Shown: positions 35,741 to 48,200 of the stretch, piece after piece
Position numbering within the stretch: the stretch's first letter is position 1
Layout: each line of letters starts with the position of its first letter
From: Rhopalosiphum padi
Taxonomy: Eukaryota; Arthropoda; Insecta; Hemiptera; Aphididae
NCBI RefSeq assembly: GCF_020882245.1
Contig: NC_083598.1
Span: forward strand, 36,245,858-36,309,857
Direction of reading: 5' to 3'
Length of the DNA stretch: 64,000 bases
Position numbers and translations under genes: made by a program
The notes under the pieces: model-generated
The model's input: the letters and a program-made list of their open reading frames with translations, nothing else
Told to the model about the DNA's origin: nothing
Database searches by the model: none

Positions 35741-38700
35741 AAGAAAAACTAATGTAAAAAAATGTATAGACGACATTATTGATAACAATATATAAATAGT
35801 ATTATACTCTGATAACTGAAATATAGGTAATTATTTTTTTTTTATTTTCATAATTATATTTATACATGATTAAATTTTTACCGAATGATAAATCTTTCTC
35901 AAGTAAGCAGGGTTTGTGTGCAGTGTGTCGTGTGGTTTCCTATAGTAATGTCTATAATGGTATTATTTCATTAAAATAATTTTAATAAAATATAATAATA
36001 GATATGGTTTTGGTTTACTCTTTTAACTCAGCTAGCTATTTTTGTTTTTTAAGCGATAACAAAGGTTCGTGATAGTGAAATTTTCTAAATAAGTTTAGTA
36101 TATTAATATAATGTAATACCTGTGATAGTAATAAATATTTTTTAATATACTAATTATTCAAAATTTTAAGAATTTATTTTTAACTCTATAAGATAGTTTA
36201 TAAAATAATTTACAGTACTCATTAATTATTTATTTTTTAGTACCCAATTACATTTGTGTTAAGTTTATATCTGTGTTTTTCTTCATAATAATCTTTATAT
36301 TATTTAATAGCTCAGTGGTTATTTACTTTTATAATAATTTGAATTATTAAAATTCTCAAATTAAATGAATAAATCGTTCAATTCTTACTCATCAAAGTAC
36401 AATTTGTTGAATTTTATAATTTTCATTTTACAAGGCAACACGTTTGCTCAACAGGTATATTTGCAGAAATAATTGAATGAAGGTAGTAATTTAGTCTAAT
36501 TACTATTGCTTAGATTTTTTTATTGAATAAATAAGTATACCTATAATCATTATTCTAAAATAAAATGCATTTCAATAGATTTAATAGTGATGTCAGTGAT
36601 GATTATTACAAAGTATAACAATTTTTGGTTTTATTTATGAATTTAAAAGTTTTTTTCTAGATTTACAAAAATCATATAATATAGTACTAAAGCCTCATTT
36701 TAATCAAAAAAGTGTTGTTGAACAATAGTCAATTTAGACATATTACAAAATACAGTAAATTAATTATTTTAACTATTGTGTTTGGAAAATTGAAAAATCT
36801 ATAATTTATATGATTGGGTTACCATAGTAAAATATCTAAGGAACCAAATTATTTTTTATAAAAAGAATGAAACTGGAAGAATATTTTATTTTGGTACGAT
36901 TTTGAACTTTTTAATAATAGTTTTAATTGAGAGGTTTAATACTTTAAACAAGTTTAAGGTGAAATAACTAAAAAATTATTTATTTATAAATAAAATGAAT
37001 AGAATCGTTTAATTACCTATGTAGTATGGACCTATCGATTATAAAAGTCAATTGTTTTCTTTTATTATAAAAATATTATAATTATTTGTATAAAATATAA
37101 CTTTTAAATATAATCAACTAATATCGTAGTAGTTACAAGTTGTATAAAAGTGCAATAATAAACGGAAAATAAATATCATTATTATTACTTTTATTTCTTT
37201 TATGAAATAAAAATGATCCATCATTTTTGTTGAACATATATTTTTAAAAACTACAGTATTTAAAAAAAAACTATTTCGTTTTGGTTGAAAGGTGAAAGTT
37301 TTGACTTTTGAAGTGGAAAGAAAAATAAACTATTAGTATTAGTCTTATTCCTCAAGTACAATATAAATTAAAATAGACGAACTATTCATAAGAAATATTC
37401 TAATAAGTACTGATGTAAATTCTTTAGTTGTTATAGGTATTATTTATTATACATTTTTAGAATAATTTTAATTCAAATATAATTATAGATAATATTTTGT
37501 ATGGTTAATACAATTTTTAATATATAATTGTTAATTGTTAAAGATTATTGTATATTAAAAAAATATTAATTTACGTTTTCATTTTTGAAATAACGAGTTC
37601 AATAAAGTGTAAAATATACATACATCGTTAAACGAGACAAAATAATTGCTATGCATAATTTATTGTAAACGGTAAATGTTGATATAATATTATTTTCAAC
37701 TAAATTACATTATTATTTTCATATTATTTTATAGAACATGAAAAATATGGTTATTACAGTCGGGATAAGATATTTATTCACAACCATTTCAATTGTTCAT
37801 ATAATATTTATACTTTTTACGAGTATATTGAGTATAATGTTTATGTATTTATATGATATATATCGAACAACGGAATACAATTAAATACTTTTAGATTTTA
37901 TAGCACTTGATGTATATGTAGGTATGAGTGTTTTTTTTTTTTAATATTGCAGGTATAAAATCCAAAACTAAATTAAATTAAAATGCTTTCAATTCATTGT
38001 AATAACCGAGAGACTTACTCGATTTTATTTTTTCCTACCGATAATTTAGATGTTATAAAACAGAAGTTCTTAAGTTATTTCTACCATTTCATTATCATAC
38101 AATTACTTTTCAAAAAAGGCATTTTAAATATCAACAACGAATAAACCCTTGTCCATTTTATATTCTAGATATAGATAAGTATCATAATATTTATTCTGTA
38201 TATTTGAACAGCTGTTGATAGATTTGTATTGACAGTCCATTATTAAATATAAATGTATGAATGTATGATTAGTTAAAAGCTTCGTCCTTGCTAAATATAC
38301 ACAAGGTGGCAGTTTTTACGAAGATTTTTATTTTTTTATATCGTAATATTAGGTTAAACGAAATTAAGTTGCTTATATAATTTGATTACCCCAAGGCCCA
38401 AATTGTATAGTTTAATAGGCGATTACAAATTTTAGTATGATTATTTTATATTTGCTTATAAAATGTTTTTTAAATTGTTTCAAAATAAATAATAGTTACC
38501 TAAGTATCTAATTTCATAACTTAAACTTATAAGCATTTTCGTATAATAGAAATTCCTTGAAACAAAACTTCTAATGTAAATATGTAGACTTTACTTTTTA
38601 TAATTTAATTTAAAATTACGATGATTTTTAACTGTTTTCATTTATTAATATTTTTTCCCCCAATATTCAAATAAATTTATATAGGTACAAGGTACAATGT

Positions 38701-39530
38701 ACATGGTATGATTACGTAAATGTATTAAAATATAATTAATTTATTGAGTTTCAGTTACAGTGTTTTGGAATTTTGCTCGGATAAACTAATAATGTATCCT
38801 TTTTTTAGCTTTAAAATAATTAAAAGCATATATTTATTTATTGCGGGAATGATGTAAATAACATAATAAATATAGCATATACTTAACCATACTCATAATA
38901 TGGTATATCTATTTTATTATCAAATTTTAATAAAAAAAAAAAATGGTTCCGTTTTCATACAAAATATGATTACAAAAAAAAATGTATTTTGTGTACATAT
39001 AAAATATAATATGAGTATACAATTTGTTTTTTTTTTTAAGTTATTTTGAATTTTTTAAGAATTAAATCAGATTTCATTGTACTTTTTTTCTTTAGCTATT
39101 TTACTATAAACTATTGTGATGAAACGTTTAGTCCTTCGGAGTTTATGTCTTTGTGTATAAATACTTTCAACTGCTAGATATACACGAGCTCCACTCTTTT
39201 AAAGATTTGTTCAAATGACCGTTGACTTACTTTGCACGCAAGCATAAAAAAATATATAAATGTATGCAATATCGTTTTTATACAAAATACTTATAAAAGC
39301 AGAAATACTAATATGTTATCATTGAAATATCCTATGGCTTTAAGACAAAATTCATAATTAATTTTAGATAATTGTTGAAGCATCATAATCTTTTAATAAT
39401 GATATGGTATAATCAGACACTCAATACTTTGATATATTCAGTAGATGAAAATATATTAAGCGAATTAACGTATTATAATCAGCATAATATTATAAACCAT
39501 ATTAAGATGTGTTGCACCTGCAGACCGCAT
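35741..39530. other. AT-rich region without a recognisable gene
   Basis: I see AT-rich sequence with A/T runs and no exon-like island. If the channel's first exon lies to the right, this is its intron. A short minus-strand frame near 39250-39180 (MLACKVSQRS...) is not supported. Confidence 0.55.
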
Positions 39531-39535
39531 TAACT

Positions 39536-39646
39536 TCACACGGTTCCTAGGCGCTGGCAGCAGGTTTTGATTGGGCGGCCAGTAAATGATTGGATTTGAG
39601 AGAACTGTCGCACAGTTGACATTTTAATTTTTAACACGACGCTCAT
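39536..39646 (-). other. GC-richer island with a 36-codon frame, possible 5' exon of the K2P gene
   Basis: The minus strand reads from an ATG at 39646 (second ATG at 39622) as a basic sequence including STVRQFSQIQSFTGRP and KTCCQRLGT, then TGA. A donor-like GTGAAG lies at 39539, so the frame could end in a splice site before the stop. A basic, Cys-containing stretch before TM1 is plausible for a KCNK1-type N-terminus, but no TM1 exon was found to join it to 33441. Intergenic repeat sequence is the alternative. Confidence 0.15.
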
Positions 39647-39659
39647 ACGTGTAAATAAT

Positions 39660-42600
39660 AATTACAACTGTAAATATTAATGTATATTATGCATTATGTT
39701 ACTTTAAACTATAATAACTAAAATAAAAATTTTTAAACAATTTTTTTATAATTATTTAAATATTAAAAATAAATTATAAAATCACGTTTTGTCACTTTTT
39801 ACGCGATAGCCATGATAAAATTGAAAATATGAACTTTTCAATGTTTGCTATTATACGATTTTAGTAGTTGATCAAATTAAAACTTTTAACTAAGCGGTGT
39901 ATGATGAATAGAGGACTATAAAAATGTTAGCTATATCTTGACCTAAAACTTTGCACTCACCTTTACGGTTAAAATAATTTAAAATGTTGTTTGATGTACA
40001 CTAATAATTAAATTGGGTAGATATAATATAATATTGAATATTTTTAATGAATCAGACGAGTATTTAATAATGCTTTCTTCTATACTATTATACTAAGTTC
40101 AATATTGAATAATAATATGTTGAATTTTTTTCTAGATTTTTAAAATTCATTTTAATCCTTAATACATTTTACAATTTATGACTTTTAACTGTTTCTAAAA
40201 TGACAAATTAGTTATGATTCGTTCAATACAAACTTTGTATATAAAAAAAGTGTATTATTTTTTATGAATAATTTGATTTAAATATTTTTATACCAAGTAT
40301 AATAATAAATTATATAACAAAAATAAGGTACTACAGATTAAAATTAACGTTATATACTTTTCTCCTCATATTCTACTTAATATTAATTATCTTCCATTAA
40401 ACTTCTGACAAAATGTACACTGTTGTAAACGATTTGACGTATATTAAATCTTAAAATATTTGAAATGGCTAAATAAAATTTAGAGGACTGCCATATCATA
40501 AGCCTTATTTAACTATATAATGACTGTTTTTACAATAGTATTTTCAACAAAGTTCTATCAAATACAAATTGTATCAGGAATGGTATCAAGTAACTAGTAA
40601 ATTGTAATATTTTTATAAAAGGTTTGATAGATCTTAATTTTTCCAGGCCAATTTTTTTTAAGGAAAAAAAGAAAAATACTCTTAGAGAGTATTTCATGAA
40701 TATGTAAAGAACTGTTGAGAAATGTAATAGGTATATAGGTATTCTAATTTCATTGATGAATATAATTACTTTAAGTAAACAAGTGTAAAATAAATATAAA
40801 ATAATCATGTATTTTACATTCAATTTTTTCTATAATTTTCGCGTTTGTGTACGTTTCTGCGCCGACCAAGCTAATTCGCAAAAATATATAAATGATTTAT
40901 TGTATTTTCACGCAGAGTAAAATATCAATTTTCTAATTATTATTATAGACGTTTTATGAAAAAAATATTATACATTACTCTATATTAAATTATTTACATT
41001 AAGTTATTAGATTTATTACTATTTTAAGAATAGTTTCGAATTTTCAGTAAAAACACTGAAACAGTAGTCACCAGTGAATTTACCAATGCTCATGGAGTCA
41101 CGAGTTATAAATCATGATAGTCGTCGTGTAATCTCTGACTATGTAAATACACACTTTTTTAACTTTGTTAAATTTGATGATAATATTATAAAATAATATT
41201 ATAATGTATTTCAATTGATCACACACTCATACCTACTTAATTTAAATACTGATTTTCATTTGTATGATTTAGGAAAAGCTTGAGTATGCCTATAGAACTC
41301 TCAGTTTTCAAATTAACTCCCATCATAATATATTAATATGTATATATTATTTTTAGTAAATTAATTCTTATTTTGTTTCAGATGTTATTGAGCCGGGGAT
41401 TGAAATTGTTTATTGATAATCATAAAAATAATTGAAAAATAGGAAGCTTCTATAATAAATAGAAATATGTAAGCGTATATAAGAATAATTTGTAAAAGTT
41501 TTTATTTCTATTCACAAATATATTATACAAAATTTAAAGCAATAGTTAAAAAACTTTTGGAAAATAATCCAGAAAAAAAACTTACTACAAAATCAAAATA
41601 TCCCCCCCCCTCCACCACAAAAAAAATAATAAATTCCCTTGGAAAAATTTACTTGGATAAACCAATATTGGTACATTCTTTCATTATACATAGTACTAAT
41701 ACCATATTTTTGTTTGTTTTATTTTTATAATACCTATATTGTGGTCATGTCAAAACCCCTTTCAGAAAAGGTTTCAAATATTATTTACTTTTGATGAATA
41801 ATATTATTAATCAAAAGTAAAGCAACAGGTTTTCTGCGTTAAATAGATTATGAATTATAATGACTTGATTTGAAAATGTGTAGAGAATCGTTTATAGAAG
41901 ATAATGTCAAAGTGTCACCAAAACGATATGTTATATAATATTATAGATTGTGTTTCTAATCGGTTTATTATGTAAACGAAGGATAATTATATTTTAGGAT
42001 TTAATATTAATATTGTTTCTAATTGAATTTATGATAAAATTAATTTAAAAAAAATTAAACCAACAACAATTAAAGAATCTATCATAAATAATATTATGAT
42101 GCTGTGAAATTGTTTATGTTATAAATATAATGAATACAATAATTAATTCTTGAGAATTACCATTTATGAAGGCATGATTACTAACATAGGTACTAGAAGA
42201 ACTTTGGAAATTGATTAAACCTATTAGAAATAATAAAATATCTACTTGAAAACACTACATTTTTTTGCAGAGAAAGTATTTACATCATCATGAGAAGTTG
42301 AATTGCCTAAATTCCTACGTTAGGCATTTCCCATATATTCATATATCTAATAGCTTTACGTTATCATAGAAGATTACTCTAAAATTCACTGAATGCATTT
42401 AATTAAATTTAAAATTGTTACCTTAGACAATTCTACATAATTTTTAAGGTTTAAAACTTACCTATTTGTAACAAATATCACACAATTAATGTACACAAAT
42501 AAGTATTTACAATATAATATAAATTTAAATAACAAAATACTATTACACTTATATAAAAGTATATAATATGTAAGGTAATTCACCAACCATGTTTATCCCC

Positions 42601-45050
42601 ATTTATTACTTGAAGTATCCTAATTTTTAAAATTTTCAAGTACTAAAGGATATATTTTTTTTTTAATATTATTTTGACATAATTTAATGTCATTGGAAAA
42701 TAATGTTTTGGAGAAAAATTATACTTTTACAATTTTCATCATTATAGTTTTCTAAGTTTTTTTAAATTTTTTAATTGAAAACATTAATTTTTAATTTAAT
42801 ATTTTGAAGCAAAACAGTTTAATATTTTAACAATACATATTTCATTAAATATCAAAAAAAAAAACAAAAAAGGAATGCATATTCATTTATAAATAAATAA
42901 AATTCTATTTGGTCTTTAAACGAGTTTGTTATCATTATACTAGCGTAAGTACATTTATCGGTTGTCGTTTTTAAATTAAGATTAAAATGTATTCGGCGAT
43001 TTTCCCATTAAAAACAATGAAATTTCACCGTTTTCAAAAAAACGTCCACTATTAGGAGGTGTCCGTTAGAGGATATTTCACTCTATTTAAAGATTTGAAG
43101 AGGGCATAAGTGACCCAAAATGTTATGATATATTAGTGTGCTACTTGTTACCAGTCATCAAATCTATTTTTTTTTTAAATTTTATTAAACAATATATTAT
43201 ACGTAAATTATGTTATTAGATTATTTTTAATAAGTATTTATTAATAAATATTATGTTTTATGTTTATATTTTACTATTAGGTTTAATGATAAATTCATAA
43301 ATAATATTTATCTTATTCCTAGATGTTTTTTTAAAATAAGATATTGCATATACATTTCTTATCAAAAACGCATTATATATTTAAATTTCCTTATATTTAC
43401 GCATCCGAAAATGTATAAAGTTTCAAGTATTATATTTGAATGAAATATTTACTGAGCCGTTGTGTTCTTATTTAAATAGACTATTATCTTTAAACTCAGT
43501 TTTTAGTTAGTGTTTAATGGTTTGAATACAGATCAATATAGTTGATTTTCATTTTATTTGGTATTTATTGAACTATATAGTAATAGTATAATATAGTGTT
43601 GAACCTTAAAACAATACAAAAAATCAATATTATATATGATAATAATTTATATTGTATTATTAATAAATTTCTAAAATGTTAACCAAAATCTTTTATTAGA
43701 GGTATTAGGTACTTACTATATTATGAGCTTTTTAAAATAAAGTTTGATACATAAAGAAAATGTATTAAATAATAGTACATCCTATATGTAAGACTCTAAT
43801 AATAATTAAGTTGCTTACTTATGTTTGTAATGTAAATGAAATTTAATTAAGGTTGTCAGCATAATATATTTAATATTTTACACAATAATAATTTAAAGTA
43901 ATCGGTTTTTTATTTATTTAAATAAAAAAATCAGCTAAAATGTCTAAAAAAAAGACTAAATATATTCGTAAAGTGTCCAAGAATTTTAATAAATACCTTT
44001 TTTAACTAATGAATATATAGGTAACAGTATTATATAATAAATTAATTATGTAATTATAAGTTGTATTCAAAATATTTGATGGTCTTAAGATCAACACCAC
44101 GAATCTACACCATGACGGTTATAATAATGTTTTAATAAAATCACTCCGAATTCTAAAAAAATTAATTAATTAATATTTTAAATAATAATATGTAAATTAA
44201 TTTTTGGTTATTTAATGGAAAATTAAATATTTTGAATTTAAAAATGTTCTCCGAAAATATAATAATTTCAACATCAATTATCTATTAACTTCAATTTCAA
44301 TGAATATACTATTATATTGTATATATGAATAGTAAATATAATATATTCTATGTAATATCATGGACTATATACGTATATTGTGTAACACTAATAAACCATC
44401 GATATTCTATATGTATAGTCTATACATACAACCTATGTTTGTTGCTATCAGTGTATTAATCAAAGTTCTATAATTCCATCTGTTTATCACCTTTCAGCAC
44501 TATATCGGAATTTATTTATAATTCAGATATCAATCTACCAAAACGATATCGTCATAATAGTTGTGCCGAAATGTTTTCGCCAAACTTGGTAAACCTTAAT
44601 TTTATAGGATCACTCGGTAACGGGGTGAGAAATAATGCAATAACCATTCTTTCGTTGGAAGTTGAAAAAATATAAAAGGTTTTTTAGTAAGGCTTTCTGA
44701 ACTAATTTAATTAGACATTTTGTTGTACGATTTTTTTTCTTTTTTAAAAAGAAGGTACGATAAATTAATACTAATAAAAGTTGCACTGTAAAACAAAAAA
44801 TAGTTTATAGAATGTTTAATTTCAATCGATCTTAATATAACTTTTATTAAAATTAATGAAGTAATTACTATAATTAATTTGACGTATACAATATGCCATG
44901 TAACATATAATAGTGTTAACTAATTGTTGTTTTATAATTTTAATTATTAAAATTTCTAACCAAATGCAGCTGAATATTGTATTTGTGGTTAGAATGTATA
45001 TTTTAATGTGTGTACCTATATGAATTCAAGTAATTCGACTAATAAATTTC
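39660..45050. other. AT-rich region without a recognisable gene
   Basis: I see AT-rich sequence, one strong hairpin (41763-41837), a C9 run near 41602, and a mildly GC-richer non-coding patch at 42960-43120. The minus-strand frame at 40530-40823 is hydrophobic and compositionally driven. A + strand stretch ending at 44590 stays open for about 57 codons but has no start and no recognisable family. Confidence 0.55.
41763..41837. repeat. 75-bp hairpin-forming sequence (small MITE-like)
   Basis: Inner arms tttacttttgat (41784-41795) and atcaaaagtaaa (41810-41821) are perfect complements around a self-complementary AT core. Outer arms cagaaaa (41763-41769) and ttttctg (41831-41837) also pair. The nested symmetry suggests a short foldback or MITE remnant. 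No target duplication was found. Confidence 0.55.
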
Positions 45051-45059
45051 CATCATAAC

Positions 45060-45280
45060 AGACTGTCAACACATTCCTACCATTTTGATTTGAATTCCTC
45101 CCCATCCCCGCTAAATTTCTGTCACCATTCCAGATAGTCAACATTTGCAACTTCAAACGCATAATCTCTTTTAGTTGTATCCTTTGTTTTAAAACAGGAT
45201 TTATCTATTTTAATGTTGACTCAAATTGGGGTCAATTTAGATGCCTTATAATTAGAGCGAGGGACTTATAACAATAAGAT
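45060..45280. other. GC-richer island with a minus-strand open frame, unidentified
   Basis: The minus strand is open for about 61 codons to a TAG near 45020. It includes MRLKLQMLTIWNGDRNLAG and NVLTVCYDGNLLVELLEFI, with the first ATG about 15 codons in. Composition is less A/T-driven than chance frames. I do not recognise a family; a decayed transposase or a lone exon are possible. Confidence 0.2.
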
Positions 45281-48200
45281 ATTTCAGTATATATAAGAGC
45301 ATATAATATTTACTTCAAAACCTAACAAACAATAACATGAAAATAAAAGATTTTATACAAATATTATTTTTAACAATTCCATAAGTTAATAAAATAATTT
45401 GTGTATCTATAAAAATCAATCATACAACGGCACATATTATAACCACTATGAAGGTACGATGCTAGAATAAATCTAAATATAACTTAAATATTGAATTAAA
45501 TTAATCATTGTTTTTACAATTTATATTACTTTTCAAACTCATAAAATATATGTAACAACAAACAAATTTAAAAAAATAAGAGATTTATAACTAAAAAGCA
45601 AAAAAAAGAATGTTTGAATCTTATTTTCTTTTGATAAACATACGATTATACGAGTATGATGTATTGTTTCTTAGTCAGCTATTTTTGTGAACGACTATAA
45701 CAATTTTTCAAATATTACAAGTGGTTTTCCCTATACCTACATATTAAAATTACTTAAAAAACTCTTCTAACGAATATTATTGTTAAGCATAATGTTATAT
45801 GTTTTTTTTTTTAAATCCCAGGCTTCATAACTTAAGTCACTTTATTTATAATTCTTTTTTTGCTGTATTTAATTTATTATAAATTTATACCTTTTAATAT
45901 TACTATACCTATCGTCTACTAGGTATCTTGTATAACTCGTAGAACAACTTCGATTACTTTGATGAAAATTTTTTTTTTTAATCTTTTAATCTTTTATTTT
46001 TATATAAAACATTACTATTTGTATTGATTTTTTTGTTAAGTAAATAATTATGAAGTAAAAGAATTATTTTGAGGCCAATAACCATAATATTGTTTACGTT
46101 TTATTACAAATAACAAATACATTAATATATTTTGTTGGTGAGGTAAAATTAATCAAATAAATACTGAAATAATTGTTGAATAATTGTTTTAATAATTTTT
46201 TTAACTTTTTAAAATTATAAGAATGAATAGTTTTGATACGTTTGATTTCAATCACATAAAAATTGATATTGATTTGGATATAAATAACGTAATCAATTCA
46301 ATTAGAAATTATCAATGAATTACACAATTAAAAATCTAAAAAAAATAAATCATAGGATTAACGGAAATTTAATCTAGAGTTAAAATCTGAGCATGTCGAT
46401 GAATACACATATACACATATATTTTTTGTGTATATTATATATCTTTTGAACAGTTTCATATTGATTTATTGTCCTTTTGGGCGAAAAAAACAATTAGGAC
46501 TTATTTAAAAGTAAAATCTTCTCTTCTGTCGAACTAAAACTTACAATTCGTTGTCTTATATTAATTTTTAAATGCTTAAATTGTGGAAACATGACGTTCT
46601 TTTTCAATACATAACTCACATTATTAATTAAATTAAGTAATTCAGGAATCTAAGTAAAAACTGGATAATGAAATTTTTGTCTATAAATAAAAAAATTTCT
46701 TTCATTAATTTATGTTCTCATGAAGACTCCCAAATATAAATATATATATTAAAATTTAAATCATTCATTACAGAAATTAATGTAAGGTACTCTAGATAAT
46801 ATTATTTTTTTTAAGTTTCATTATAGATAAATTCACTCTAATAAGTTTGAGTAGGTGGGTATCGCTTTGCTATAAGCATAATATGTATAATATGAACAAC
46901 AATTGAACGGAGATGGTGGTCTGTCAACTTATAAATATATTTCAGGACAACGTTTTGATATTGCTAATAAAATAATTTATTTTTCTATTAATACTATAGT
47001 TTGTTGATATAATTATTGTACTAAAAAAAAAAAAAAAAAAAATTAATTAATATAAATTATATAATAATTCATTTTTAATATTAATATTTAATTATTATAA
47101 TAGTATAAAATATTTTAATTATACTATATTATATAATTGTTATTACATTTTGAGTCAATACTACCTTAAAATATAAATAGCGGGGGAATAATTCATAATA
47201 TTAGTACATAATATATAGTAGGTTATAGCTTAAAATGAATCCATATATATTGAAAATGCCATTGTGTTTAGTTAAATTTATAATGTACGTAACCATTTTA
47301 AGTTCCCGAGAAAAATATTGATGGTTTTTTATCATTTAAATATCAATAATAAAAACATGTAAAGAACTTTGTAATTAATTATTAAGCTTATTGTTTTATT
47401 GTTTACCTTAATTTTTACTTCTAATTAAATATTTCCATTGAAAAGAATAATATTAAAACATAATAATATATTAATAACAGTGGAATTTCCACGAATATGG
47501 TGGTATATAATTTATTTATGTTTACTATCTATTACATATCATTTGTCATTCTACTTAAAGTATATACGGTGGGATTTGAATATCTAAGTTTAATCAGCGC
47601 TATTGGAGTGACACATTGTTTATCATGTTGTATGTATTGAAATACGGTTCAATATAACTACATTGTATACTTATATATGGTTCGTAAATAACATGGCAAA
47701 CTAAACAAATGGAATAAATGAGTCTTTTGTATAACATCATAATGTATGATGAATGCTTTTTATTTCTTCAACAGCCAACATAAAACATCTGGGATTAGTA
47801 TCTTAACAACATTTTAAATATAAAATATAAATTGTCTCTATTAACAGATAAGCTCTATTAAAGGTCAAAACTTTGGTAAAACCATGTGGAATTTGTTTTT
47901 AATACGTCACGTATTCTTTTGAGTACCTTAAAAAAAATTTGGGTTATCAATTCGTATAATTTCTATAATCATGTATTTTTTAAATTCATCAGTAAGTACA
48001 TCTTTATGAATTGCTATTTATTTTTCATCTTATAAATTAATATTTTAAATAATTGATAGGAAAAACAGCAATACCTCTATGGGTTATGTGGCAACCTAAC
48101 CACTATATGCATTAATAATCAACTATTAACAAGTTTTTTAAGTTTTGGTGATTAAAGTATTAAATATACATTTTAATTTTATAATAAAATCATTTCAAGT

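Noticed and set aside
40530..40823. 97-codon minus-strand frame considered as the K2P TM1 exon
   Set aside because: Hydrophobic throughout without the TM1-Glu-cap pattern, and its phase and splice sites do not fit the exon at 33441.
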